A stretch of DNA of 64,000 nucleotides from Cinclus cinclus (taxonomy: Eukaryota > Chordata > Aves > Passeriformes > Cinclidae), in the NCBI RefSeq assembly GCF_963662255.1, contig NC_085047.1, positions 23,379,258 to 23,443,257 on the forward strand, in the 5' to 3' direction. The notes beneath the pieces are model-generated. The model saw nothing but the letters and a program-made list of their open reading frames with translations, searched no databases and was not told the DNA's origin. Numbering within the stretch: position 1 is the first letter of the stretch; each line of letters starts with the position of its first letter. Positions 48,320-62,119 of this stretch are shown piece by piece. The position numbers were made by a program, and so were the translations under genes.

Positions 48320-49699
48320 TTCTAGGCGAGTTCTAGCCGAGAAGCTTTCCGTCTCCATTCACGAGACAAGAAAGGCAGAAGGCAAGGGCACCCAGGGTTG
48401 AGAAGAAAAGTGCGCGTAGCGAGCTCGTTGCGGCAGAGGCGAAAGCCAGGAGCAGCGCGCTCGGTGCGAGAAGTAGAGGGCGCTTCGCCTCCTTGGGAAG
48501 GAAATCGCGTCTGGGCACGAACGACAGCCAGCGAAGCTTCAGGAACAACAGGCTGTTCTGCTCAGCGTACGAGCCTGAAGTGAGTGGCAAGGGGTAAGCG
48601 GGCAGTTCCAAGGCATCTAGCTTTCCTGCTAGCAATGCCATTTCTACCCTGCCGTGCAAAACGTTGTCCTTTGCCGTTATGCTCCGAGATGCAGAGAGCA
48701 CGTCGGCAGACGCAGTGCAGAGGGAAAGGACACAGTATCCTTGGGAGTGTGACGCCGCTTAGGCGGGCAAAGCAGAAAGGTGCCGCCCTGCACCGGCTTT
48801 GACTGCCTGAGCTTCCTTGCTAGGACAGCACCTGTCGAAAGCTGGCAACTAGGCTGCCAGAGTGCAGAATGTAGGCGGTGCGGCACGCTTGCTTGCCGAA
48901 AGCCAGTATCAGCGAGACAGCGTGCTAGGCTCTGTTTCACAGCTCCTTGGAGAACACGCACTGGAAGAATGCCGTCTCTGTTCCGCAAAAGCTCTGCCCC
49001 AGTGAAAGGTGGAAGAAGCAGCCTGTGGCCACGGGCAGAGCTGGTCAACAGCTGCGCCTAACTTTCCCAAGCTGCGAGAGCATTCGCAGCCGAGTTCTGC
49101 TTTGACAGAGCTATTGGTGAACTTTTGCAGTCCCGGAAGCTGCTGAAACCAAGGCTGTGTTCTGCCTCTTCATTCTTGGCTTTCTGTGCTCCAGCGAGTT
49201 GTCAAGCTCGGACACGGCATTCAGCTTTGCCGCCTCTCTGCACGGAAAGCACTAGACAGAACTAGTGTGCTTCGTGCATGCTCTCTCCTCGCTTTTATGG
49301 TCACGGCTCTGCTTTTTGCTTGGCAGCGTTCACAGGGTCCACGGCGTACCTCTTGCACAGCGAGAGGTGGCCGGCGAGGAATACTTGCTGCCTTAAGTCG
49401 TTCCATGCTCAAGGCATTCATCAGAGCAACACAGTGTGGGAAAAGAGGAGGGAACATTGCAGGACAAATTTCTATGCCGGGACATTATTGTCTGCGAGAC
49501 AGCTCTCCGGAGCGCTAGTATTTGGCCAGGCTGAAATCAGCGCCACGGGAAGCCAATCTGACAAGCGGAGTGCAACGAGCGCGGCGATATGGGGCCGCTT
49601 GGCAGGTGGCCGAAGAAAGACGGCTGCCCCGTGAATGTGGTGCCAGAAGGCAAGTTTCAGCAGGGCGTTCCGGGCCAGCTCAATGTGCAGCCGCAGTTG
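48320..49699. repeat. Satellite unit 36 (1,380 bp)
   Basis: Haplotype g/g/a/g/a/c/c/g/A2/c plus 844t (49163), shared with units 39 and 41. It is indistinguishable from unit 41. Confidence 0.98.
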
Positions 49700-51079
49700 T
49701 TCTAGGCGAGTTCTAGCCGAGAAGCTTTCCGTCTCCATTCACGAGACAAGAAAGGCAGAAGGCAAGGGCACCCAGGGTTGAGAAGAAAAGTGCGCGTAGC
49801 GAGCTCGTTGCGGCAGAGGCGAAAGCCAGGAGCAGCGCGCTCGGTGCGAGAAGTAGAGGGCGCTTCGCCTCCTTGGGAAGGAAATCGCGTCTGGGCACGA
49901 ACGACAGCCAGCGAAGCTTCAGGAACAACAGGCTGTTCTGCTCAGCGTACGAGCCTGAAGTGAGTGGCAAGGGGTAAGTGGGCAGTTCCAAGGCATCTAG
50001 CTTTCCTGCTAGCAATGCCATTTCTACCCTGCCGTGCAAAACGTTGTCCTTTGCCGTTATGCTCCGAGATGCAGAGAGCACGTCGGCAGACGCAGTGCAG
50101 AGGGAAAGGACACAGTATCCTTGGGAGTGTGACGCCGCTTAGGCGGGCAAAGCAGAAAGGTGCCGCCCTGCACCGGCTTTGACTGCCTGAGCTTCCTTGC
50201 TAGGACAGCACCTGTCGAAAGCTGGCAACTAGGCTGCCAGAGTGCAGAATGTAGGCGGTGCGGCACGCTTGCTTGCCGAAAGCCAGTATCAGCGAGACAG
50301 CGTGCTAGGCTCTGTTTCACAGCTCCTTGGAGAACACGCACTGGAAGAATGCCGTCTCTGTTCCGCAAAAGCTCTGCCCCAGTGAAAGGTGGAAGAAGCA
50401 GCCTGTGGCCACGGGCAGAGCTGGTCAACAGCTGCGCCTAACTTTCCCAAGCTGCGAGAGCATTCGCAGCCGAGTTCTGCTTTGACAGAGCTATTGGTGA
50501 ACTTTTGCAGTCCCGGAAGCTGCTGAAACCAAGGCTGTGTTCCGCCTCTTCATTCTTGGCTTTCTGTGCTCCAGCGAGTTGTCAAGCTCGGACACGGCAT
50601 TCAGCTTTGCCGCCTCTCTGCACGGAAAGCACTAGACAGAACTAGTGTGCTTCGTGCATGCTCTCTCCTCGCTTTTATGGTCACGGCTCTGCTTTTTGCT
50701 TGGCAGCGTTCACAGGGTCCACGGCGTACCTCTTGCACAGCGAGAGGTGGCCGGCGAGGAATACTTGCTGCCTTAAGTCGTTCCATGCTCAAGGCATTCA
50801 TCAGAGCAACACAGTGTGGGAAAAGAGGAGGGAACATTGCAGGACAAATTTCTATGCCGGGACATTATTGTCTGCGAGACAGCTCTCCGGAGCGCTAGTA
50901 TTTGGCCAGGCTGAAATCAGCGCCACGGGAAGCCAATCTGACAAGCGGAGTGCAACGAGCGCGGCGATATGGGGCCGCTTGGCAGGTGGCCGAAGAAAGA
51001 CGGCTGCCCCGTGAATGTGGTGCCAGAAGGCAAGTTTCAGCAGGGCGTTCCGGGCCAGCTCAATGTGCAGCCGCAGTTG
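49700..51079. repeat. Satellite unit 37 (1,380 bp)
   Basis: Haplotype g/g/a/g/a/c/c/g/A2/c plus private 280t (49979), a CpG-to-TpG change. Confidence 0.98.
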
Positions 51080-52459
51080 TTCTAGGCGAGTTCTAGCCGA
51101 GAAGCTTTCCGTCTCCATTCACGAGACAAGAAAGGCAGAAGGCAAGGGCACCCAGGGTTGAGAAGAAAAGTGCGCGTAGCGAGCTCGTTGCGGCAGAGGC
51201 GAAAGCCAGGAGCAGCGCGCTCGGTGCGAGAAGTAGAGGGCGCTTCGCCTCCTTGGGAAGGAAATCGCGTCTGGGCACGAACGACAGCCAGCGAAGCTTC
51301 AGGAACAACAGGCTGTTCTGCTCAGCGTACGAGCCTGAAGTGAGTGGCAAGGGGTAAGCGGGCAGTTCCAAGGCATCTAGCTTTCCTGCTAGCAATGCCA
51401 TTTCTACCCTGCCGTGCAAAACGTTGTCCTTTGCCGTTATGCTCCGAGATGCAGAGAGCACGTCGGCAGACGCAGTGCAGAGCGAAAGGACACAGTATCC
51501 TTGGGAGTGTGACGCCGCTTAGGCGGGCAAAGCAGAAAGGTGCCGCCCTGCACCGGCTTTGACTGCCTGAGCTTCCTTGCTAGGACAGCACCTGTCGAAA
51601 GCTGGCAACTAGGCTGCCAGAGTGCAGAATGTAGGCGGTGCGGCACGCTTGCTTGCCGAAAGCCAGTATCAGCGAGACAGCGTGCTAGGCTCTGTTTCAC
51701 AGCTCCTTGGAGAACACGCACTTGAAGAATGCCGTCTCTGTTCCGCAAAAGCTCTGCCCCAGTGAAAGGTGGAAGAAGCAGCCTGTGGCCACGGGCAGAG
51801 CTGGTCAACAGCTGCGCCTAACTTTCCCAAGCTGCGAGAGCATTCGCAGCCGAGTTCTGCTTTGACAGAGCTATTGGTGAACTTTTGCAGTCCCGGAAGC
51901 TGCTGAAACCAAGGCTGTGTTCCGCCTCTTCATTCTTGGCTTTCTGTGCTCCAGCGAGTTGTCAAGCTCGGACACGGCATTCAGCTTTGCCGCCTCTCTG
52001 CACGGAAAGCACTAGACAGAACTAGTGTGCTTCGTGCATGCTCTCTCCTCGCTTTTATGGTCACGGCTCTGCTTTTTGCTTGGCAGCGTTCACAGGGTCC
52101 ACGGCGTACCTCTTGCACAGCGAGAGGTGGCCGGCGAGGAATACTTGCTGCCTTAAGTCGTTCCATGCTCAAGGCATTCATCAGAGCAACACAGTGTGGG
52201 AAAAGAGGAGGGAACATTGCAGGACAAATTTCTATGCCGGGACATTATTGTCTGCGAGACAGCTCTCCGGAGCGCTAGTATTTGGCCAGGCTGAAATCAG
52301 CGCCACGGGAAGCCAATCTGACAAGCGGAGTGCAACGAGCGCGGCGATATGGGGCCGCTTGGCAGGTGGCCGAAGAAAGACGGCTGCCCCGTGAATGTGG
52401 TGCCAGAAGGCAAGTTTCAGCAGGGCGTTCCGGGCCAGCTCAATGTGCAGCCGCAGTTG
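51080..52459. repeat. Satellite unit 38 (1,380 bp)
   Basis: Haplotype g/t/a/g/a/c/c/g/A2/c plus private 404c (51483). It is the only copy joining t644 with c1072, and so another likely recombinant. Confidence 0.98.
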
Positions 52460-53839
52460 TTCTAGGCGAGTTCTAGCCGAGAAGCTTTCCGTCTCCATTC
52501 ACGAGACAAGAAAGGCAGAAGGCAAGGGCACCCAGGGTTGAGAAGAAAAGTGCGCGTAGCGAGCTCGTTGCGGCAGAGGCGAAAGCCAGGAGCAGCGCGC
52601 TCGGTGCGAGAAGTAGAGGGCGCTTCGCCTCCTTGGGAAGGAAATCGCGTCTGGGCACGAACGACAGCCAGCGAAGCTTCAGGAACAACAGGCTGTTCTG
52701 CTCAGCGTACGAGCCTGAAGTGAGTGGCAAGGGGTAAGCGGGCAGTTCCAAGGCATCTAGCTTTCCTGCTAGCAATGCCATTTCTACCCTGCCGTGCAAA
52801 ACGTTGTCCTTTGCCGTTATGCTCCGAGATGCAGAGAGCACGTCGGCAGACGCAGTGCAGAGGGAAAGGACACAGTATCCTTGGGAGTGTGACGCCGCTT
52901 AGGCGGGCAAAGCAGAAAGGTGCCGCCCTGCACCGGCTTTGACTGCCTGAGCTTCCTTGCTAGGACAGCACCTGTCGAAAGCTGGCAACTAGGCTGCCAG
53001 AGTGCAGAATGTAGGCGGTGCGGCACGCTTGCTTGCCGAAAGCCAGTATCAGCGAGACAGCGTGCTAGGCTCTGTTTCACAGCTCCTTGGAGAACACGCA
53101 CTGGAAGAATGCCGTCTCTGTTCCGCAAAAGCTCTGCCCCAGTGAAAGGTGGAAGAAGCAGCCTGTGGCCACGGGCAGAGCTGGTCAACAGCTGCGCCTA
53201 ACTTTCCCAAGCTGCGAGAGCATTCGCAGCCGAGTTCTGCTTTGACAGAGCTATTGGTGAACTTTTGCAGTCCCGGAAGCTGCTGAAACCAAGGCTGTGT
53301 TCTGCCTCTTCATTCTTGGCTTTCTGTGCTCCAGCGAGTTGTCAAGCTCGGACACGGCATTCAGCTTTGCCGCCTCTCTGCACGGAAAGCACTAGACAGA
53401 ACTAGTGTGCTTCGTGCATGCTCTCTCCTCGCTTTTATGGTCACGGCTCTGCTTTTTGCTTGGCAGCGTTCACAGGGTCCACGGCGTACCTCTTGCACAG
53501 CGAGAGGTGGCCGGCGAGGAATACTTGCTGGCTTAAGTCGTTCCATGCTCAAGGCATTCATCAGAGCAACACAGTGTGGGAAAAGAGGAGGGAACATTGC
53601 AGGACAAATTTCTATGCCGGGACATTATTGTCTGCGAGACAGCTCTCCGGAGCGCTAGTATTTGGCCAGGCTGAAATCAGCGCCACGGGAAGCCAATCTG
53701 ACAAGCGGAGTGCAACGAGCGCGGCGATATGGGGCCGCTTGGCAGGTGGCCGAAGAAAGACGGCTGCCCCGTGAATGTGGTGCCAGAAGGCAAGTTTCAG
53801 CAGGGCGTTCCGGGCCAGCTCAATGTGCAGCCGCAGTTG
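52460..53839. repeat. Satellite unit 39 (1,380 bp)
   Basis: Haplotype g/g/a/g/a/c/g/g/A2/c plus 844t (53303), shared with units 36 and 41 although those carry c1072. Confidence 0.98.
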
Positions 53840-55219
53840 TTCTAGGCGAGTTCTAGCCGAGAAGCTTTCCGTCTCCATTCACGAGACAAGAAAGGCAGAA
53901 GGCAAGGGCACCCAGGGTTGAGAAGAAAAGTGCGCGTAGCGAGCTCGTTGCGGCATAGGCGAAATCCAGGAGCAGCGCGCTCGGTGCGAGAAGTAGAGGG
54001 CGCTTCGCCTCCTTGGGAAGGAAATCGCGTCTGGGCACGAACGACAGCCAGCGAAGCTTCAGGAACAACAGGCTGTTCTGCTCAGCGTACGAGCCTGAAG
54101 TGAGTGGCAAGGGGTAAGCGGGCAGTTCCAAGGCATCTAGCTTTCCTGCTAGCAATGCCATTTCTACCCTGCCGTGCAAAACGTTGTCCTTTGCCGTTAT
54201 GCTCCGAGATGCAGAGAGCACGTCGGCAGACGCAGTGCAGAGGGAAAGGACACAGTATCCTTGGGAGTGTGACGCCGCTTAGGCGGGCAAAGCAGAAAGG
54301 TGCCGCCCTGCACCGGCTTTGACTGCCTGAGCTTCCTTGCTAGGACAGCACCTGTCGAAAGCTGGCAACTAGGCTGCCAGAGTGCAGAATGTAGGCGGTG
54401 CGGCACGCTTGCTTGCCGAAAGCCAGTATCAGCGAGACAGCGTGCTAGGCTCTGTTTCACAGCTCCTTGGAGAACACGCACTGGAAGAATGCCGTCTCTG
54501 TTCCGCAAAAGCTCTGCCCCAGTGAAAGGTGGAAGAAGCAGCCTGTGGCCACGGGCAGAGCTGGTCAACAGCTGCGCCTAACTTTCCCAAGCTGCGAGAG
54601 CATTCGCAGCCGAGTTCTGCTTTGACAGAGCTATTGGTGAACTTTTGCAGTCCCGGAAGCTGCTGAAACCAAGGCTGTGTTCCGCCTCTTCATTCTTGGC
54701 TTTCTGTGCTCCAGCGAGTTGTCAAGCTCAGACACGGCATTCAGCTTTGCCGCCTCTCTGCACGGAAAGCACTAGACAGAACTAGTGTGCTTCGTGCATG
54801 CTCTCTCCTCGCTTTTATGGTCACGGCTCTGCTTTTTGCTTGGCAGCGTTCACAGGGTCCACGGCGTACCTCTTGCACAGCGAGAGGTGGCCGGCGAGGA
54901 ATACTTGCTGCCTTAAGTCGTTCCATGCTCAAGGCATTCATCAGAGCAACACAGTGTGGGAAAAGAGGAGGGAACATTGCAGGACAAATTTCTATGCCGG
55001 GACATTATTGTCTGCGAGACAGCTCTCCGGAGCGCTAGTATTTGGCCAGGCTGAAATCAGCGCCACGGGAAGCCAATCTGACAAGCGGAGTGCAACGAGC
55101 GCGGCGATATGGGGCCGCTTGGCAGGTGGCCGAAGAAAGACGGCTGCCCCGTGAATGTGGTGCCAGAAGGCAAGTTTCAGCAGGGCGTTCCGGGCCAGCT
55201 CAATGTGCAGCCGCAGTTG
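53840..55219. repeat. Satellite unit 40 (1,380 bp)
   Basis: Haplotype g/g/a/g/a/c/c/g/A2/c plus private 117t (53956), 126t (53965) and 891a (54730). With unit 26 it carries the most private substitutions in the window. Confidence 0.98.
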
Positions 55220-56599
55220 TTCTAGGCGAGTTCTAGCCGAGAAGCTTTCCGTCTCCATTCACGAGACAAGAAAGGCAGAAGGCAAGGGCACCCAGGGTTG
55301 AGAAGAAAAGTGCGCGTAGCGAGCTCGTTGCGGCAGAGGCGAAAGCCAGGAGCAGCGCGCTCGGTGCGAGAAGTAGAGGGCGCTTCGCCTCCTTGGGAAG
55401 GAAATCGCGTCTGGGCACGAACGACAGCCAGCGAAGCTTCAGGAACAACAGGCTGTTCTGCTCAGCGTACGAGCCTGAAGTGAGTGGCAAGGGGTAAGCG
55501 GGCAGTTCCAAGGCATCTAGCTTTCCTGCTAGCAATGCCATTTCTACCCTGCCGTGCAAAACGTTGTCCTTTGCCGTTATGCTCCGAGATGCAGAGAGCA
55601 CGTCGGCAGACGCAGTGCAGAGGGAAAGGACACAGTATCCTTGGGAGTGTGACGCCGCTTAGGCGGGCAAAGCAGAAAGGTGCCGCCCTGCACCGGCTTT
55701 GACTGCCTGAGCTTCCTTGCTAGGACAGCACCTGTCGAAAGCTGGCAACTAGGCTGCCAGAGTGCAGAATGTAGGCGGTGCGGCACGCTTGCTTGCCGAA
55801 AGCCAGTATCAGCGAGACAGCGTGCTAGGCTCTGTTTCACAGCTCCTTGGAGAACACGCACTGGAAGAATGCCGTCTCTGTTCCGCAAAAGCTCTGCCCC
55901 AGTGAAAGGTGGAAGAAGCAGCCTGTGGCCACGGGCAGAGCTGGTCAACAGCTGCGCCTAACTTTCCCAAGCTGCGAGAGCATTCGCAGCCGAGTTCTGC
56001 TTTGACAGAGCTATTGGTGAACTTTTGCAGTCCCGGAAGCTGCTGAAACCAAGGCTGTGTTCTGCCTCTTCATTCTTGGCTTTCTGTGCTCCAGCGAGTT
56101 GTCAAGCTCGGACACGGCATTCAGCTTTGCCGCCTCTCTGCACGGAAAGCACTAGACAGAACTAGTGTGCTTCGTGCATGCTCTCTCCTCGCTTTTATGG
56201 TCACGGCTCTGCTTTTTGCTTGGCAGCGTTCACAGGGTCCACGGCGTACCTCTTGCACAGCGAGAGGTGGCCGGCGAGGAATACTTGCTGCCTTAAGTCG
56301 TTCCATGCTCAAGGCATTCATCAGAGCAACACAGTGTGGGAAAAGAGGAGGGAACATTGCAGGACAAATTTCTATGCCGGGACATTATTGTCTGCGAGAC
56401 AGCTCTCCGGAGCGCTAGTATTTGGCCAGGCTGAAATCAGCGCCACGGGAAGCCAATCTGACAAGCGGAGTGCAACGAGCGCGGCGATATGGGGCCGCTT
56501 GGCAGGTGGCCGAAGAAAGACGGCTGCCCCGTGAATGTGGTGCCAGAAGGCAAGTTTCAGCAGGGCGTTCCGGGCCAGCTCAATGTGCAGCCGCAGTTG
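55220..56599. repeat. Satellite unit 41 (1,380 bp)
   Basis: Haplotype g/g/a/g/a/c/c/g/A2/c plus 844t (56063). It matches unit 36. Confidence 0.98.
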
Positions 56600-57979
56600 T
56601 TCTAGGCGAGTTCTAGCCGAGAAGCTTTCCGTCTCCATTCACGAGACAAGAAAGGCAGAAGGCAAGGGCACCCAGGGTTGAGAAGAAAAGTGCGCGTAGC
56701 GAGCTCGTTGCGGCAGAGGCGAAAGCCAGGAGCAGCGCGCTCGGTGCGAGAAGTAGAGGGCGCTTCGCCTCCTTGGGAAGGAAATCGCGTCTGGGCACGA
56801 ACGACAGCCAGCGAAGCTTCAGGAACAACAGGCTGTTCTGCTCAGCGTACGAGCCTGAAGTGAGTGGCAAGGGGTAAGCGGGCAGTTCCAAGGCATCTAG
56901 CTTTCCTGCTAGCAATGCCATTTCTACCCTGCCGTGCAAAACGTTGTCCTTTGCCGTTATGCTCCGAGATGCAGAGAGCACGTCGGCAGACGCAGTGCAG
57001 AGGGAAAGGACACAGTATCCTTGGGAGTGTGACGCCGCTTAGGCGGGCAAAGCAGAAAGGTGCCGCCCTGCACCGGCTTTGACTGCCTGAGCTTCCTTGC
57101 TAGGACAGCACCTGTCGAAAGCTGGCAACTAGGCTGCCAGAGTGCAGAATGTAGGCGGTGCGGCACGCTTGCTTGCCGAAAGCCAGTATCAGCGAGACAG
57201 CGTGCTAGGCTCTGTTTCACAGCTCCTTGGAGAACACGCACTTGAAGAATGCCGTCTCTGTTCCGCAAAAGCTCTGCCCCAGTGAAAGGTGGAAGAAGCA
57301 GCCTGTGGCCACGGGCAGAGCTGGTCAACAGCTGCGCCTAACTTTCCCAAGCTGCGAGAGCATTCGCAGCCGAGTTCTGCTTTGACAGAGCTATTGGTGA
57401 ACTTTTGCAGTCCCGGAAGCTGCTGAAACCAAGGCTGTGTTCCGCCTCTTCATTCTTGGCTTTCTGTGCTCCAGCGAGTTGTCAAGCTCGGACACGGCAT
57501 TCAGCTTTGCCGCCTCTCTGCACGGAAAGCACTAGACAGAACTAGTGTGCTTCGTGCATGCTCTCTCCTCGCTTTTATGGTCACGGCTCTGCTTTTTGCT
57601 TGGCAGCGTTCACAGGGTCCACGGCGTACCTCTTGCACAGCGAGAGGTGGCCGGCGAGGAATACTTGCTGGCTTAAGTCGTTCCATGCTCAAGGCATTCA
57701 TCAGAGCAACACAGTGTGGGAAAAGAGGAGGGAACATTGCAGGACAAATTTCTATGCCGGGACATTATTGTCTGCGAGACAGCTCTCCGGAGCGCTAGTA
57801 TTTGGCCAGGCTGAAATCAGCGCCACGGGAAGCCAATCTGACAAGCGGAGTGCAACGAGCGCGGCGATATGGGGCCGCTTGGCAGGTGGCCGAAGAAAGA
57901 CGGCTGCCCCGTGAATGTGGTGCCAGAAGGCAAGTTTCAGCAGGGCGTTCCGGGCCAGCTCAATGTGCAGCCGCAGTTG
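56600..57979. repeat. Satellite unit 42 (1,380 bp)
   Basis: Haplotype g/t/a/g/a/c/g/g/A2/c with no private change. It matches unit 35 and is the last full copy with t644. Confidence 0.98.
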
Positions 57980-59359
57980 TTCTAGGCGAGTTCTAGCCGA
58001 GAAGCTTTCCGTCTCCATTCACGAGACAAGAAAGGCAGAAGGCAAGGGCACCCAGGGTTGAGAAGAAAAGTGCGCGTAGCGAGCTCGTTGCGGCAGAGGC
58101 GAAAGCCAGGAGCAGCGCGCTCGGTGCGAGAAGTAGAGGGCGCTTCGCCTCCTTGGGAAGGAAATCGCGTCTGGGCACGAACGACAGCCAGCGAAGCTTC
58201 AGGAACAACAGGCTGTTCTGCTCAGCGTACGAGCCTGAAGTGAGTGGCAAGGGGTAAGCGGGCAGTTCCAAGGCATCTAGCTTTCCTGCTAGCAATGCCA
58301 TTTCTACCCTGCCGTGCAAAACGTTGTCCTTTGCCGTTATGCTCCGAGATGCAGAGAGCACGTCGGCAGACGCAGTGCAGAGGGAAAGGACACAGTATCC
58401 TTGGGAGTGTGACGCCGCTTAGGCGGGCAAAGCAGAAAGGTGCCGCCCTGCACCGGCTTTGACTGCCTGAGCTTCCTTGCTAGGACAGCACCTGTCGAAA
58501 GCTGGCAACTAGGCTGCCAGAGTGCAGAATGTAGGCGGTGCGGCACGCTTGCTTGCCGAAAGCCAGTATCAGCGAGACAGCGTGCTAGGCTCTGTTTCAC
58601 AGCTCCTTGGAGAACACGCACTGGAAGAATGCCGTCTCTGTTCCGCAAAAGCTCTGCCCCAGTGAAAGGTGGAAGAAGCAGCCTGTGGCCACGGGCAGAG
58701 CTGGTCAACAGCTGCGCCTAACTTTCCCAAGCTGCGAGAGCATTCGCAGCCGAGTTCTGCTTTGACAGAGCTATTGGTGAACTTTTGCAGTCCCGGAAGC
58801 TGCTGAAACCAAGGCTGTGTTCCGCCTCTTCATTCTTGGCTTTCTGTGCTCCAGCGAGTTGTCAAGCTCGGACACGGCATTCAGCTTTGCCGCCTCTCTG
58901 CACGGAAAGCACTAGACAGAACTAGTGTGCTTCGTGCATGCTCTCTCCTCGCTTTTATGGTCACGGCTCTGCTTTTTGCTTGGCAGCGTTCACAGGGTCC
59001 ACGGCGTACCTCTTGCACAGCGAGAGGTGGCCGGCGAGGAATACTTGCTGCCTTAAGTCGTTCCATGCTCAAGGCATTCATCAGAGCAACACAGTGTGGG
59101 AAAAGAGGAGGGAACATTGCAGGACAAATTTCTATGCCGGGACATTATTGTCTGCGAGACAGCTCTCCGGAGCGCTAGTATTTGGCCAGGCTGAAATCAG
59201 CGCCACGGGAAGCCAATCTGACAAGCGGAGTGCAACGAGCGCGGCGATATGGGGCCGCTTGGCAGGTGGCCGAAGAAAGACGGCTGCCCCGTGAATGTGG
59301 TGCCAGAAGGCAAGTTTCAGCAGGGCGTTCCGGGCCAGCTCAATGTGCAGCCGCAGTTG
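57980..59359. repeat. Satellite unit 43 (1,380 bp)
   Basis: Haplotype g/g/a/g/a/c/c/g/A2/c. It is indistinguishable from units 28, 44 and 45. Confidence 0.98.
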
Positions 59360-60739
59360 TTCTAGGCGAGTTCTAGCCGAGAAGCTTTCCGTCTCCATTC
59401 ACGAGACAAGAAAGGCAGAAGGCAAGGGCACCCAGGGTTGAGAAGAAAAGTGCGCGTAGCGAGCTCGTTGCGGCAGAGGCGAAAGCCAGGAGCAGCGCGC
59501 TCGGTGCGAGAAGTAGAGGGCGCTTCGCCTCCTTGGGAAGGAAATCGCGTCTGGGCACGAACGACAGCCAGCGAAGCTTCAGGAACAACAGGCTGTTCTG
59601 CTCAGCGTACGAGCCTGAAGTGAGTGGCAAGGGGTAAGCGGGCAGTTCCAAGGCATCTAGCTTTCCTGCTAGCAATGCCATTTCTACCCTGCCGTGCAAA
59701 ACGTTGTCCTTTGCCGTTATGCTCCGAGATGCAGAGAGCACGTCGGCAGACGCAGTGCAGAGGGAAAGGACACAGTATCCTTGGGAGTGTGACGCCGCTT
59801 AGGCGGGCAAAGCAGAAAGGTGCCGCCCTGCACCGGCTTTGACTGCCTGAGCTTCCTTGCTAGGACAGCACCTGTCGAAAGCTGGCAACTAGGCTGCCAG
59901 AGTGCAGAATGTAGGCGGTGCGGCACGCTTGCTTGCCGAAAGCCAGTATCAGCGAGACAGCGTGCTAGGCTCTGTTTCACAGCTCCTTGGAGAACACGCA
60001 CTGGAAGAATGCCGTCTCTGTTCCGCAAAAGCTCTGCCCCAGTGAAAGGTGGAAGAAGCAGCCTGTGGCCACGGGCAGAGCTGGTCAACAGCTGCGCCTA
60101 ACTTTCCCAAGCTGCGAGAGCATTCGCAGCCGAGTTCTGCTTTGACAGAGCTATTGGTGAACTTTTGCAGTCCCGGAAGCTGCTGAAACCAAGGCTGTGT
60201 TCCGCCTCTTCATTCTTGGCTTTCTGTGCTCCAGCGAGTTGTCAAGCTCGGACACGGCATTCAGCTTTGCCGCCTCTCTGCACGGAAAGCACTAGACAGA
60301 ACTAGTGTGCTTCGTGCATGCTCTCTCCTCGCTTTTATGGTCACGGCTCTGCTTTTTGCTTGGCAGCGTTCACAGGGTCCACGGCGTACCTCTTGCACAG
60401 CGAGAGGTGGCCGGCGAGGAATACTTGCTGCCTTAAGTCGTTCCATGCTCAAGGCATTCATCAGAGCAACACAGTGTGGGAAAAGAGGAGGGAACATTGC
60501 AGGACAAATTTCTATGCCGGGACATTATTGTCTGCGAGACAGCTCTCCGGAGCGCTAGTATTTGGCCAGGCTGAAATCAGCGCCACGGGAAGCCAATCTG
60601 ACAAGCGGAGTGCAACGAGCGCGGCGATATGGGGCCGCTTGGCAGGTGGCCGAAGAAAGACGGCTGCCCCGTGAATGTGGTGCCAGAAGGCAAGTTTCAG
60701 CAGGGCGTTCCGGGCCAGCTCAATGTGCAGCCGCAGTTG
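59360..60739. repeat. Satellite unit 44 (1,380 bp)
   Basis: Haplotype g/g/a/g/a/c/c/g/A2/c. It is the middle copy of a run of three that look identical. Confidence 0.98.
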
Positions 60740-62119
60740 TTCTAGGCGAGTTCTAGCCGAGAAGCTTTCCGTCTCCATTCACGAGACAAGAAAGGCAGAA
60801 GGCAAGGGCACCCAGGGTTGAGAAGAAAAGTGCGCGTAGCGAGCTCGTTGCGGCAGAGGCGAAAGCCAGGAGCAGCGCGCTCGGTGCGAGAAGTAGAGGG
60901 CGCTTCGCCTCCTTGGGAAGGAAATCGCGTCTGGGCACGAACGACAGCCAGCGAAGCTTCAGGAACAACAGGCTGTTCTGCTCAGCGTACGAGCCTGAAG
61001 TGAGTGGCAAGGGGTAAGCGGGCAGTTCCAAGGCATCTAGCTTTCCTGCTAGCAATGCCATTTCTACCCTGCCGTGCAAAACGTTGTCCTTTGCCGTTAT
61101 GCTCCGAGATGCAGAGAGCACGTCGGCAGACGCAGTGCAGAGGGAAAGGACACAGTATCCTTGGGAGTGTGACGCCGCTTAGGCGGGCAAAGCAGAAAGG
61201 TGCCGCCCTGCACCGGCTTTGACTGCCTGAGCTTCCTTGCTAGGACAGCACCTGTCGAAAGCTGGCAACTAGGCTGCCAGAGTGCAGAATGTAGGCGGTG
61301 CGGCACGCTTGCTTGCCGAAAGCCAGTATCAGCGAGACAGCGTGCTAGGCTCTGTTTCACAGCTCCTTGGAGAACACGCACTGGAAGAATGCCGTCTCTG
61401 TTCCGCAAAAGCTCTGCCCCAGTGAAAGGTGGAAGAAGCAGCCTGTGGCCACGGGCAGAGCTGGTCAACAGCTGCGCCTAACTTTCCCAAGCTGCGAGAG
61501 CATTCGCAGCCGAGTTCTGCTTTGACAGAGCTATTGGTGAACTTTTGCAGTCCCGGAAGCTGCTGAAACCAAGGCTGTGTTCCGCCTCTTCATTCTTGGC
61601 TTTCTGTGCTCCAGCGAGTTGTCAAGCTCGGACACGGCATTCAGCTTTGCCGCCTCTCTGCACGGAAAGCACTAGACAGAACTAGTGTGCTTCGTGCATG
61701 CTCTCTCCTCGCTTTTATGGTCACGGCTCTGCTTTTTGCTTGGCAGCGTTCACAGGGTCCACGGCGTACCTCTTGCACAGCGAGAGGTGGCCGGCGAGGA
61801 ATACTTGCTGCCTTAAGTCGTTCCATGCTCAAGGCATTCATCAGAGCAACACAGTGTGGGAAAAGAGGAGGGAACATTGCAGGACAAATTTCTATGCCGG
61901 GACATTATTGTCTGCGAGACAGCTCTCCGGAGCGCTAGTATTTGGCCAGGCTGAAATCAGCGCCACGGGAAGCCAATCTGACAAGCGGAGTGCAACGAGC
62001 GCGGCGATATGGGGCCGCTTGGCAGGTGGCCGAAGAAAGACGGCTGCCCCGTGAATGTGGTGCCAGAAGGCAAGTTTCAGCAGGGCGTTCCGGGCCAGCT
62101 CAATGTGCAGCCGCAGTTG
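60740..62119. repeat. Satellite unit 45 (1,380 bp), right-hand consensus
   Basis: Haplotype g/g/a/g/a/c/c/g/A2/c. I used it as the right-hand reference. It differs from unit 1 at seven substitutions and one single-base gap. Confidence 0.98.
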
